NCBI GenBank assembly: GCA_037200525.1
Contig: JBBCGG010000001.1
Coordinates: forward strand, 3,340,501 to 3,404,500
DNA: 64,000 nucleotides
Reading direction: 5' to 3'
Source: Methylocella sp.
GTDB lineage: Bacteria; Pseudomonadota; Alphaproteobacteria; Rhizobiales; Beijerinckiaceae
Each line of letters begins with the position of its first letter. Position 1 is the stretch's first letter. The notes under the pieces were generated by a model. The model saw nothing but the letters and a program-made list of their open reading frames with translations. It was not told the origin of the DNA and did no database searches. Shown in pieces: positions 52,703-62,237 of this stretch. The position numbers and the translations under genes are program-made.

Positions 52703-53841
52703 TTAACGAGCGGCGCTTTTCACGATCTCGGCATATTGTCGCGCCGCCTGGACGCTGCTTGCGCGGTTATAGTGCTCTTCAGTTACCCTTCGGTCGGTAT
52801 GTTGCAGGACGGCGCTGGCGAGGTTCGGGTTGTCTCCTGCGTAGGCATAAATCGCGGTAGCTGCGCAGGACCGAAACAGATGTGGGCTGACTTCGACACC
52901 GAGCGTCAGGAGAGTGGTCGCGGTTATCTCTTGCTCGACGCTGGAATAGCTCATGCGTTCGCCTGAGTTTGACGACAACCAAAGCGGGCCTGCGGTGCGT
53001 CCAGCGTATCGGCGGGGGACTGCCCGATGTCAGACATCGCGTCACTCTTCCTTCTCGCAACCGCCCTCAGCACAGGACGGTGGATCAAAAGATACGAAGC
53101 GATCGCGGCGTCGAGGTCGCGCGGCACGCGGCGTTCGTCCGGCCGACCGCTTTTGGTGTGCCTGCGATCGAGCACAATCCACCACCTCGATCCAATTCTG
53201 CGAAAACTGGTCTGCAGATCGAGGGCGGCGAAGTTCTTAAGACGGATCGGACAGAGCGCAAGAAGGGCGATCATCGCGCCGTTGCGGACCTGACGGGCTC
53301 GGCGCAGCGGCGTGAGGGTCGGGTTGTCGTTCGCCTCTTGCACGAGAGCGAGCCCGGCTTCAACGAGGCGATCAGGATCAACGATGCGATGGCTTTTTGA
53401 GAGGGGCTGCATCACCAGGACAAGGTCCTTCTCAATCTCCCCGAGCCACGCGAAGTCTCGTTCGGGCGCGAGCAATTCGGAGGCCCGTCGCACCTTATAT
53501 ATCGTACCGGCGAGAGTGACCGAGCCGATCCGCGATCGGAGCTCCTCTAGAAAACGCTCAATGTGGTCGGGGGTCACTTGCCCAGCGGCCGCAGCGTCCG
53601 GTTCAAAGCGACCGGTCCGCATCAGATGATCGACAAAATAACCATAACGGCGGGCGAGATCGCCCTGCGTAATGCGAGCCAGATGCGCGCCGGCGCCGCC
53701 CTTGCGGAGGCGGACGCCCGGCGCGATCGCGCGCGCCCAGGCTGCGCGGTCAGCAATCGACCATCGGCGATCGGCGCTGAGCGGATTTGCGGCGTTTGAG
53801 GACGGTGCGGCGGAGAGATGATCAGACGTCCTTCTCCACAA
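52703..53841 (-). pseudogene. Tyrosine recombinase (second of pair 2), frameshifted
   Basis: Frame one (53841 to about 53003) gives Y-F-V-D-H-L-M-R-T-G, L-A-L-C-P-I-R-L-K-N-F with the first Arg and D-R-R-H-T-K-S-G-R. Frame two (from about 53000) gives S-P-H-L-F-R-S-C-A-A-T and L-Q-H-T-D-R-R-V-T-E-E-H-Y-N with His and Tyr. Together about 380 residues, same architecture as the recombinase at 45135. One shift near 53000 disables it. Confidence 0.82.
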
Positions 53842-53862
53842 GAGGGTTGATTGGTCGCTAGT

Positions 53863-54630
53863 TTATGCATCGTCTTCCTCCTCCGCGCGCCGAGCGCGCA
53901 GATTGCGGACGAGATCGCCATAGACCTCGCTGGCGTGCGTGGTTTCCAGACCGATATAATTGCGGATCGTGACCTGCACGGTACGGTGGCCGAGAAGCAG
54001 GCGGACGAGCTCGTAATTACCCGGTTGGTGTTTTAGGATGATCGCCGCCGACAAATGGCGGAACTGATGAACGGTGAGGCGAAGGCCGATCGATTTCTCG
54101 ATGCAGGCGGTGATCTGACAGCTCAGCGTCGCAAGACATTTGTGGTCGTCCCGTTCGCCCGGAAACAGCCATGAACCACCCGGGGGGTCGACCAGAGCAG
54201 GGCGATAGTTGAACAGATAGTCGTCGATCAGCGTCGTCAGTTCGGCGTCGAGGGGAAAGTCGAGAGTCACGCGGTTCTTGACGTCATAGCCGGGGAAAAC
54301 GAGCCGGTAAGGCGCTTTTGGGCCGCCGCTGCGGATGAGATTTTCGCCGATGCGAATTTGCCGGAGGTTGGCGCGGCGAATCGGCGCGACATTGAGAATC
54401 CGGATCGCTGCCGCCATCTGGGCTCGCACCGCGGCCTTGACCGGAGCAGAATAGCCGGCCTCTTTGGCCTGACCCATGAGAAGGTGCGGTAGATGGTGCA
54501 GCGCCTTGTCCGTAGAGTTTGATTGAAGGGCGAAGGAAATGGAAATTGCCGCCTCGTGGACTCCTGAGGAAGGGAATTCCTTTGAGATCCCCGGGGTCAA
54601 GCTTAACGATTTTGCGGGAATTACCGCCAA
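53863..54630 (-). pseudogene. Tyrosine recombinase (first of pair 2), N-terminally truncated
   Basis: 255 residues holding the whole catalytic domain: V-A-P-I-R-R-A-N-L (Arg), H-Q-F-R-H-L-S-A-A-I, L-L-L-G-H-R-T-V-Q-V-T-I-R-N-Y-I-G (His, Tyr). Its homologue at 41705-45138 is over twice as long, so the DNA-binding half is missing. The first ~20 codons look unrelated. It precedes the second recombinase by 20 bases on the same strand. Confidence 0.75.
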
Positions 54631-54830
54631 TGCCCATCACTCTCAGTCGTCCGGCGTCCGCCGCCCGCCAGATCTCTGAGATGGCGGCGTCCAATGCCCC
54701 TCCGCCACGACATTCAGTCCGGATTGCCAAAGCGTCGCGACCAGTTCCCCGTCCTCGACGCCCATATAGAGCAATTTGGCGATCATCTACCCCAAAACCG
54801 AAGTTCAGCACCGAACGGGGAACAGCCTGA
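54631..54830 (-). pseudogene. Unrecognised gene fragment next to recombinases
   Basis: One frame reads I-A-K-L-L-Y-M-G-V-E-D-G-E-L-V-A-T-L-W-Q-S-G and another G-A-L-D-A-A-I-S-E-I-W-R-A-A-D-A-G-R-L, which together look like one shifted protein. I cannot name the family. It lies where the lost N-terminus of the recombinase would be. Confidence 0.35.
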
Positions 54831-55687
54831 GTTGGGACCCATATGCGAAGTTCACGCCGCGAATGAATAACCGCTTCGCGCCCAAGTCGAACGCCGGCGT
54901 AACTTTCGCAGCTGTCCGTAAGCGGCCTTTCCCCCGCTCATGGGAAACATTCACGTGCGCCTCTTAGTCGTAGACTCCAAAGTGTGGCTACCTACGCTGA
55001 TCCGAGTCAGCCGCTTCGCCGCTGGCGTCCAGTTTAGCATCACTGAGTTTGTGAAATCTGAAGATAGATAGCCTTTGCGGAACGCCTTGACGCAACAATC
55101 AGAGCGTCTGGCAAGCCTTCTGACCAGCCAGCATCCGGCTGAGCGATGGCGTCGAAGGGGTGACCAGTGTCATTTGGCCGCAGCCAGTTTCAACCCGCGT
55201 GGTCAACGCCAGTCGATGTAGGGGACAGATTATCCCATCACATCGGGCGCGATCTCGACGCCGAACGGTCAGTCCTGATCGGACTCTCGTCGATCACCTA
55301 ATAAGTGAAGCGCCGGAGCCATTGAGTTGTCGACGCAACGCTAACTTATGTTAGCATCACTAGCGGGTCAGCTTCCCATGACCACTGTAAATACCGGGTC
55401 GGCTTTTATGTTGCGAGCCCGCGGCGTCTCTGAAAGGCCTGTCTGTGGTTCGTGTTTGTGCTCCTCAAGCAGTTCGACATGACGTGGCGTGCCCGGTAGC
55501 TTACCCCGGCTGGGTATGACCATTTTAAGACGGCACCAAACTCTGCATCGCAACCCGATGGTCTGACCGTGAAGAGGTCACCTTCCCGCGTTGACCGCCT
55601 CCGCGACCGACCTACGACGTCTGACCGGATGAGGACTTGACAAAGCGCCTGACGCTTTGCTTCCGAATGTTTTGGCCTGCGCCTCGT
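54831..55687. other. Intergenic, no gene seen
   Basis: About 860 bases separating the mobile region from the hydrogenase operon. Only short chance frames on both strands. Confidence 0.4.
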
Positions 55688-55701
55688 TTGATTTCGATCA
55701 A
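55688..55701 (+). promoter_or_regulatory. Fnr/FixK-type box upstream of the hyp-fdhF-hyf operon
   Basis: TTGATTTCGATCAA, a perfect TTGAT-N4-ATCAA palindrome. A -10-like TATTCA lies at 55723-55728. If transcription starts near 55736 the box is centred at about -41.5, the class II position for Fnr/FixK activation. This predicts induction at low oxygen. The start itself is inferred. Confidence 0.75.
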
Positions 55702-55860
55702 TGCGACTCCGTTTTTCAGCTCTATTCAAAGTGAACGCGTCCCGAACACTCCCGGGGTCGAGAAAGCGCCAAGACATGATCAGAGCGATTCACATCTGCC
55801 TCCCATCGATCCTTCGTGAGTTTTCCAATTTTGTTGGTTTTTCCACCTGCGGCGTCCGGC

Positions 55861-56202
55861 ATGCATGAGTTGGCTTTCGCTCAGAGCTTGGTGGACATTG
55901 TCGAGGAAGAGGGCCGCGCGCAGGGTTTCTCCCGTGTGCGAAAAGTTCGCGTGAAAGTTGGCGCGTTGGGCCATGTCGAGCCGGACTCCCTGCGCTTTTG
56001 TTTCAGTGTGGTGAGTCAGGGCGCACTCGCCGAGGGCGCTCGCCTCGAGCTGGATATCGTGCCGGGCGAAGCCTGGTGCCCGCGATGCGATCGCAATGTT
56101 TCGATCGCCGCGCGCTACGATTTCTGCCCCGAATGTGGGCAAGGGCAGCTGGAGATGACCGCGGGCGATGAGCTTAGGCTGTCGGAACTGGAGGTCGAGT
56201 AA
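55861..56202 (+). CDS. hypA: Hydrogenase nickel-incorporation protein HypA
   Basis: 113 residues beginning M-H-E-L-A, the universal HypA start whose His2 binds nickel. A zinc finger is formed by C-P-R-C and C-P-E-C. It delivers nickel with HypB to the large subunit of NiFe hydrogenases. The ATG at 55861 is chosen because M-H-E must be N-terminal. Its stop overlaps the hypB start by one base (TAATG). Confidence 0.94.
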   Translation: MHELAFAQSLVDIVEEEGRAQGFSRVRKVRVKVGALGHVEPDSLRFCFSVVSQGALAEGARLELDIVPGEAWCPRCDRNVSIAARYDFCPECGQGQLEMTAGDELRLSELEVE

Positions 56203-57041
56203 TGTGCACAGTCTGTGGTTGCGGAACGGCGATAATCGAAAAGAATCACGCGTCCGACGAGCGTCACAAGCATCATCACTCAGATGGGCCGCATGATCTC
56301 GGTCACCGGATTCGCGACAGGATCGACTTCGGCGCCGGTCCAGCGGGACTCCATCTGACTGGGGCGAGCCAAGAGCGGATCATCCATCTCGAAAGAGATC
56401 TCCTTTCCAAGAACGACGGTTTCGCACACGTCAACAGAAATCGGTTGAAGGCTGCATCTGTCTTCGCCCTGAACCTCGTTTCCAGTCCCGGCTCCGGCAA
56501 GACATCGCTGTTGGTGCATACGATCGCAGATCTGTATGATCGCTTTCCCATCATCGTGATCGAAGGGGATCAACAGACATCCAACGACGCGGATCGAATT
56601 CGAGCGACGGGGGTGTCCGCTGTCCAAATCAACACGGGCAAGGGTTGCCATCTCGACGCCCACATGGTCGGTCACGCCCTTGATCGGCTTACGCTCGCGG
56701 CGGGTGGCCTGCTCTTCATCGAAAACGTCGGAAATCTCGTTTGCCCCGCGGCTTTCGATCTCGGCGAGGCCCACAAGATCGTCGTTTTGTCCGTGACGGA
56801 AGGTGAAGACAAACCTCTGAAATATCCCGACATGTTTGCTCAAAGTGACCTGATGCTTCTGAACAAGACAGATTTGCTTCCGCATCTAGATTTCGACATG
56901 ACCGCTTGTCTCGAATACGCGCGGCGCGTCAATCCACGCATCGAAATCCTCCCGGTGTCGGCCCGAACCGGCGAAGGCCTGGACGCCTTCTACCGCTGGA
57001 TCGAAGAGCATGCCCACGCCAGCCACGCAGCGACGCCATGA
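56202..57041 (+). CDS. hypB: Hydrogenase nickel-incorporation GTPase HypB
   Basis: 279 residues. The N-terminus M-C-T-V-C-G-C-G is the C-x-x-C-G-C nickel site, followed by a short His cluster (H-K-H-H-H). The GTPase domain has P-loop [21 protein letters not shown] and N-K-T-D. It powers nickel insertion. It overlaps hypA by one base and hypF by four, indicating translational coupling. Confidence 0.95.
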   Translation: MCTVCGCGTAIIEKNHASDERHKHHHSDGPHDLGHRIRDRIDFGAGPAGLHLTGASQERIIHLERDLLSKNDGFAHVNRNRLKAASVFALNLVSSPGSGKTSLLVHTIADLYDRFPIIVIEGDQQTSNDADRIRATGVSAVQINTGKGCHLDAHMVGHALDRLTLAAGGLLFIENVGNLVCPAAFDLGEAHKIVVLSVTEGEDKPLKYPDMFAQSDLMLLNKTDLLPHLDFDMTACLEYARRVNPRIEILPVSARTGEGLDAFYRWIEEHAHASHAATP

Positions 57042-59425
57042 TGCAGGCCTTTGTCATGGAAACACGGACAGACTCCGGACTGGCGGCCACGGCCTGCGTG
57101 AAGCCGACGCGCCTGAGAGTTCAAGTGAGTGGCGCGGTTCAGGGGGTCGGCTTTCGGCCTTTCGTTCATAGGCTGGCGACGCGATACAAGCTCGCCGGCT
57201 TCGTTCTGAACGATTGCGACGGCGTTCTTCTGGAAGTGGAGGGACGCGACGTCGACGACTTTGTCGAGGCTTTGGCGCACGAGCAGCCGCCGCTCGCGCG
57301 TGTCGATGGGCTTAAGGTCACCGCAGTACCGTTCCAAGGCAGCCGCGACTTCGAGATACGCGAAAGCCATACAGGTGCGCCGCGAACACGGATGGTCCCG
57401 GATGCCGCGACCTGCGATGCCTGCATCAAGGATCTTTTCGACCCGACTAGCCGCTTCTACCTCTATCCTTTTGTCACCTGCACTCATTGCGGGCCGCGCT
57501 TTACGATCACCCGGCGTCTGCCTTACGACCGCCCGCAAACCACGATGTCGGCATTTGCGCCTTGCGGGGCGTGCGCCCAGGACTATCGGGACCCGTCAAA
57601 CCGCCGCTTCCATGCCGAAGCCATCGCCTGCGGCGTCTGTGGGCCGCGGCTCAGCCATCCCATCGATGGTATCGCCGACGCTCTGAAGGACGGGCGCATC
57701 GTCGCGGTGAAAGGCATCGGCGGATTCCATCTGATGTGTGATGCGCACAACGAAACCGCGGTGGCCGAGCTGCGTCGGCGTAAGAGGCGCGAGAGCAAGC
57801 CCTTCGCGGTCATGGCCGACGGGGCGTCGGTCGATCTGATCGCCGCGCCGACCGTAGCCGAGCGCACGCTTCTCCATCTCAGCGCGAGACCGGTCGTGGT
57901 GATGCGGCGTGGCCCGGTGCTGCTGGCGCCGTCCGTCGCGCCGGGCCTCGACAGGATTGGCGTGATGCTCGCCCACGCTCCTGTGCACCATTTGCTGTTA
58001 CGCGCGCTGGGAGGTGACCAAACCGCGCTGGTCGCAACCAGCGCCAACTTCGGCGGCGAACCGCTGGTGATCGACGATGGCGAGGCTTGCCATCGGCTTG
58101 CCGGCATCGCCGATCTCATCGTCACTCACGACCGAGGGATCGCGGTGCGAGCCGACGATTCCGTCATGGCGTGCATCGACCACGCCCCCGTCTACCTCCG
58201 GCGCGCGCGGGGTTTCGTCCCCGAGCCGATAGAGCTAAGAGAGGATGGACCGTCCACCCTCGGCGTGGGCGGCCTGCTGAAGGCCACCGTGACGGTCACA
58301 CGCGGACGCGAAGCCTTCGTGTCGCAGCATATCGGTGACCTCGATACCGCCGCGACCATTCGCCTCTACGAGGAGACGACGCGGCGTCTCCTCGAAAACC
58401 TCGGCGTCGCGCTCGAGGCAATTGGTTGCGACCTCCATCCGGATTTGCCTTCGACGCGCTTCTCGGCGCATCTGGCGGACGCCGCGGGCGTCCCCGTGTT
58501 CGCCGTTCAGCACCATGCCGCCCACCTCGACGCTGTCGTCGCCGAGCAGCAGCTTCGCGGACCGATGATTGGGGTGGCGCTGGATGGTCATGGGCAGGGC
58601 GACGATGGCGGCGCTTGGGGCGGCGAGCTCATGCGTCTTGATGGCTCGAAGTGGCGGCGGCTTGGCCACCTCGCGCCGCTTGACTTACCAGGCGGCGACC
58701 GCGCGGCTCTTGAACCCTGGCGCATGGGCGTCGCGGCGCTCATTGCGCTCGGCCGAGCCGGCGAAGCGGCAGGACGCTTTCCCGAAATCGAGCTAGCCGA
58801 TACGCTCGCCCGCGCGTGGTCCCGGCCGGGCGGAGGGACAACGACCACCAGCATGGGCCGCCTTTTCGATGCGGCCTCCGCACTTTTGGGATTGCGCACC
58901 CACCAGAGCTACGAGGGCCAAGCGGCCATGGAGCTCGAGGCGTTGGTCCGCGTCCCCCGCTGCCTCTTCGGCGGATATCGCATTGACGCGGGCGTTCTGG
59001 ATTTCCGACCATTGCTCGCGGCGCTGCCGGACCTGAATGGCGATCCTTGCCTAGGCGCAGAGCTATTCCACGGCACCCTCGTGGAGGGCCTGACCGCGTG
59101 GGTGGTCGAGGCGGCATCGCCTGATGGGCTGACGCAAGTGGCGTTCGGCGGAGGTTGTTTCATGAACCGCGTCCTGACGGAAGGGCTTGCCGCGGCGCTT
59201 CGGGCGCGCGGAATGACGCCATGGCTGCCGCGCGCGGTGCCCGCCAATGACGGCGGCCTTTCGCTCGGACAGGCCTATGCGGCGCGCCGAAGCGCCTCGC
59301 TTCCTCACAGCCAAACCGCCTCGAATCGAATGCCGATGGATCCCGGTCGATCACGACCAGGATCCGAAGCCCACCCAGATACGCCGACATCCAACGATAT
59401 GCATGGAGCGTTCGATCATGGCTGA
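57038..59425 (+). CDS. hypF: Carbamoyltransferase HypF
   Basis: 795 residues, making thiocarbamate on HypE as the source of the CN ligands of the NiFe site. Domains in order: acylphosphatase ([11 protein letters not shown], from residue 35), two zinc fingers (C-D-A-C, C-T-H-C-G; C-G-A-C, C-G-V-C-G), YrdC-like ([22 protein letters not shown]) and Kae1-like with Q-H-H-A-A-H. It starts in an ATGA overlap with hypB. The C-terminus carries about 35 extra, low-complexity residues overlapping the fdhF start. Confidence 0.95.
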   Translation: MMQAFVMETRTDSGLAATACVKPTRLRVQVSGAVQGVGFRPFVHRLATRYKLAGFVLNDCDGVLLEVEGRDVDDFVEALAHEQPPLARVDGLKVTAVPFQGSRDFEIRESHTGAPRTRMVPDAATCDACIKDLFDPTSRFYLYPFVTCTHCGPRFTITRRLPYDRPQTTMSAFAPCGACAQDYRDPSNRRFHAEAIACGVCGPRLSHPIDGIADALKDGRIVAVKGIGGFHLMCDAHNETAVAELRRRKRRESKPFAVMADGASVDLIAAPTVAERTLLHLSARPVVVMRRGPVLLAPSVAPGLDRIGVMLAHAPVHHLLLRALGGDQTALVATSANFGGEPLVIDDGEACHRLAGIADLIVTHDRGIAVRADDSVMACIDHAPVYLRRARGFVPEPIELREDGPSTLGVGGLLKATVTVTRGREAFVSQHIGDLDTAATIRLYEETTRRLLENLGVALEAIGCDLHPDLPSTRFSAHLADAAGVPVFAVQHHAAHLDAVVAEQQLRGPMIGVALDGHGQGDDGGAWGGELMRLDGSKWRRLGHLAPLDLPGGDRAALEPWRMGVAALIALGRAGEAAGRFPEIELADTLARAWSRPGGGTTTTSMGRLFDAASALLGLRTHQSYEGQAAMELEALVRVPRCLFGGYRIDAGVLDFRPLLAALPDLNGDPCLGAELFHGTLVEGLTAWVVEAASPDGLTQVAFGGGCFMNRVLTEGLAAALRARGMTPWLPRAVPANDGGLSLGQAYAARRSASLPHSQTASNRMPMDPGRSRPGSEAHPDTPTSNDMHGAFDHG

Positions 59426-61631
59426 CGTGATGACTATCTGCCCGTATTGCGGAACCGGCTGCAGCATGAGTCTGTCTGTGACGGACAATAAGATAATTGA
59501 TATCAACGGCGATCCCACCCACCCGGTCAGCGAGGGAGAGCTCTGCCTCAAGGGCATGTACGGCTTCAAGCACGTCGCGGACCCGGGGCGTCTCACGACG
59601 CCGCTGATGCGGCGCGGCGACAGCTTCGTCGCGGTCGACTGGGACACAGCGCTCGACGCCATCGCCGATCAGCTCGGCGTGATCAAAAAGGAGAGCGGAC
59701 CGGACGCCTTCGCCGTATTCTCCTCGGCCCGGGCCACCAATGAGGAGAACTACGTCGCACAGAAGTTCGCACGCGCGGTGCTTGGCACTAACAGCGTCGA
59801 TCACTGCGCGCGGCTCTGCCATGCGCCCACAACCGTCGGGCTTACGATGACGCTGGGCGACGGCGCCATGACCAACTCGATCCCGGAACTCGGCGATGTC
59901 TCCGATCTGATCTTCATCATCGGCTCCAACACCGCCGAATGTCACCCGCTGATCGCCAAACACGTACTGAAGGCCAAGGCCCGCGGCGCCAAGCTGATCG
60001 TGGCCGATCCGCGCATGACAGACATGGCCAACAAGGCCGACCTGTGGTTGCGCATTCCGCTGGGCCACGACATCCCTCTGATCAACGCAATGCTTCACGT
60101 CATCATCAAAGAAGGTCTGCAGAACACCGATTTCATCCGCGATCACTCTAACGGATTTGATGATCTCGCCCGGGCGGTGGAGGACTATTCGCCCGAGCGG
60201 GTATCGCAGATGACCGGCGTCCCGGCTACCGACATCGCCGCCGCAGGACGTGCGTTCGCCACCGCCAAGGCGGCGGCGACCCTCTACGCAATGGGGGTCA
60301 CCCAGTTCAGCTGTGGCACCGGAAACGTGGTCAGCATCGCCAATCTCGCGGTGGTGACCGGTCAGATCGGCCGACCGGGGGCGGGCGTCTGTCCCCTGCG
60401 CGGGCAGAGCAATGTCCAGGGCGCGTGCGATCTGGGCGCCTTGCCCAACGTCTATCCAGGCGGCAGGCCCATCACCAGCGAGCCCGACCGGCTTCGTTTC
60501 GAGGAAGCCTGGGGCGTTGCGCTGTCACCGAAAGTCGGCGTGAAGATCACGGAAATTCCCGCAGCCATCCTTGCCGGCAAGGTCCGCGCCATCATCGTCG
60601 ACGGCGAAAACCCGATGATGAGCGATCCGAACACTCAGCACTTCGCCCACGCGCTGGAGAAGCTGGACCTACTGGTCGTGATCGATCTGTTTATGACTGA
60701 AACCGCGCGGCGCGCCCACATCGTGCTCCCGGCAGGCGGCTGGGGCGAGAAAGACGGCACCTTCACCAATACCGAACGTCGTGTGCAGCGCGTCCGGCCC
60801 GCCGTCCTCGCGCCCGGAGAGGCCAAGGCGGATTGGTGGATCTTCAAGGCGCTGGCGGAGCGTATGGGCTATCAGGGCATGGCGTACGACCGCCCCAAGG
60901 ACATCTGGGACGAGGTGCGGCGCATGGCGCCGACGGCCTATGCCGGCATGACCTATGAGCGTCTCGAGACGACCCACGGCCTGTGCTCGCCTTGCCCAGC
61001 GGAGGACCATCCCGGCACGCCGGTGCTGCATGCGGGCGGTCTGTTCCACACGCCCTCCGGAAAAGCCGCCCTCAAGCCGGTCCTTTTTCATCCCATTTCG
61101 GTGCCGGAGGAGGAGCGCAAAGCATTCGACGCGCCGATCATCGGCCACATCGCCGAGCGGCCGGACAACGAATATCCGTTCATGCTGACGACCGGGCGGC
61201 GAGTCTATCACTATCATACCGGCACCATGACGCGCCGGGCGCCGCTGCTCGAACAGATCGGACCGGAGGAGTTGATTGAAATCAACCCGGCGGACGCCAA
61301 CGCCCTTTTCGTACGCGACCGCCAGTACATCAAGATCAACACGCGGCGAGGCTCGGTCATCGCCAAGGCCTGGGTCACAGAACGCGTGCCCCCCGGCGTG
61401 GTGTTTTCCACCTTCCATTTCTGGGAGGCGTCGAGCAACGAAGAGACCAACGCCGACAACCTTGATCCGTTGTCGGGCATTCCGGAATACAAGGTCTCCG
61501 CCGCGCAGGTGACCAAAAGTTCGGCCGCCGACGCTCAGGCGAGCGTGGCGGCGAAGCGGGAGTACTACCGTCAGGACGTCGAAACCGCCGCCATTGTCGA
61601 GATGCGCGCGCACGCGGCGGCTTCGGCATGA
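59418..61631 (+). CDS. fdhF: Formate dehydrogenase H-type, cysteine form
   Basis: 737 residues, molybdopterin-bis-MGD enzyme oxidising formate to CO2. [4Fe-4S] ligands C8, C11, C15 and C43 (C-P-Y-C-G-T-G-C). The Mo ligand is C134 in A-R-L-C-H-A-P, where E. coli FdhF has selenocysteine. It is followed by the conserved His135. The C-terminal molydopterin-binding domain is present (T-T-G-R-R-V-Y-H-Y-H-T-G-T-M). There is no Tat signal, so it is cytoplasmic as in formate hydrogenlyase. An in-frame ATG at 59403 is an alternative start. It overlaps hypF and the ferredoxin gene (4 bases), tying it to the hydrogenase. Confidence 0.93.
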   Translation: MADVMTICPYCGTGCSMSLSVTDNKIIDINGDPTHPVSEGELCLKGMYGFKHVADPGRLTTPLMRRGDSFVAVDWDTALDAIADQLGVIKKESGPDAFAVFSSARATNEENYVAQKFARAVLGTNSVDHCARLCHAPTTVGLTMTLGDGAMTNSIPELGDVSDLIFIIGSNTAECHPLIAKHVLKAKARGAKLIVADPRMTDMANKADLWLRIPLGHDIPLINAMLHVIIKEGLQNTDFIRDHSNGFDDLARAVEDYSPERVSQMTGVPATDIAAAGRAFATAKAAATLYAMGVTQFSCGTGNVVSIANLAVVTGQIGRPGAGVCPLRGQSNVQGACDLGALPNVYPGGRPITSEPDRLRFEEAWGVALSPKVGVKITEIPAAILAGKVRAIIVDGENPMMSDPNTQHFAHALEKLDLLVVIDLFMTETARRAHIVLPAGGWGEKDGTFTNTERRVQRVRPAVLAPGEAKADWWIFKALAERMGYQGMAYDRPKDIWDEVRRMAPTAYAGMTYERLETTHGLCSPCPAEDHPGTPVLHAGGLFHTPSGKAALKPVLFHPISVPEEERKAFDAPIIGHIAERPDNEYPFMLTTGRRVYHYHTGTMTRRAPLLEQIGPEELIEINPADANALFVRDRQYIKINTRRGSVIAKAWVTERVPPGVVFSTFHFWEASSNEETNADNLDPLSGIPEYKVSAAQVTKSSAADAQASVAAKREYYRQDVETAAIVEMRAHAAASA

Positions 61632-62236
61632 ACCGCTTCGTCATCGCCGATCCCAAGTTGTGCATCGGGTGTTACACCTGCGAAGTCGGCTGCGTTGAGG
61701 TGCACGTCAAGGTCGGCCTCGTGGGTATTCCAAGGCTGACCGTAACGCACACGGTCGCGGGCACCATGCCCATGCAGTGTCGCCATTGCGACGACGCCCC
61801 TTGCGAACAGGTCTGCCCGGTCAAGGCGATCACCTTCGAGGATAGGTCCATCCAGCTCAATGAAAGCGTCTGCATCGGATGCAAGATGTGTGCGTTGGCC
61901 TGTCCGTTTGGCGTGATCACCCCCTACGGCGCCCTGCCGCAGGGCGAGACGTCGATGACCTATGGCGGTTTCCTGCAGCCGACGCCCGCGCCGGTCACGG
62001 AGACCCCGGTCCACGCCCTGCTGGCCTGGACGGTAGGCCAGCGCACGGTTGCCGTGAAATGCGACCTCTGCCATTTCCTGCCGGAGGGGCCCGAGTGCAT
62101 CCGCGTATGCCCCACCAACGCCCTACGGCTGGTGGACGAGGAGACGGTCATTACCTCAAACGCCGAAAGACGTGCGGCGTCCGTAGAGGCGATTGCGACC
62201 GGCGACGGACTCGCCCTGCATCATCCCGGACTCTGA
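61628..62236 (+). CDS. hyfA: Four-cluster ferredoxin-like subunit HyfA/HycB/HydN
   Basis: 202 residues with four [4Fe-4S] motifs: C-I-G-C-Y-T-C-E-V-G-C, C-R-H-C-D-D-A-P-C-E-Q-V-C-P, C-I-G-C-K-M-C-A-L-A-C-P and C-D-L-C plus C-I-R-V-C-P. It passes electrons from the formate dehydrogenase to the membrane hydrogenase. The start overlaps the fdhF stop (ATGA). HydN is the closest alternative name; the position before hyfB favours HyfA. Confidence 0.9.
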   Translation: MNRFVIADPKLCIGCYTCEVGCVEVHVKVGLVGIPRLTVTHTVAGTMPMQCRHCDDAPCEQVCPVKAITFEDRSIQLNESVCIGCKMCALACPFGVITPYGALPQGETSMTYGGFLQPTPAPVTETPVHALLAWTVGQRTVAVKCDLCHFLPEGPECIRVCPTNALRLVDEETVITSNAERRAASVEAIATGDGLALHHPGL

Positions 62237-62237
62237 A

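Noticed and set aside
59160-61613. Long minus-strand frames under hypF and fdhF
   Set aside because: They mirror well-identified genes and have no recognisable domain.
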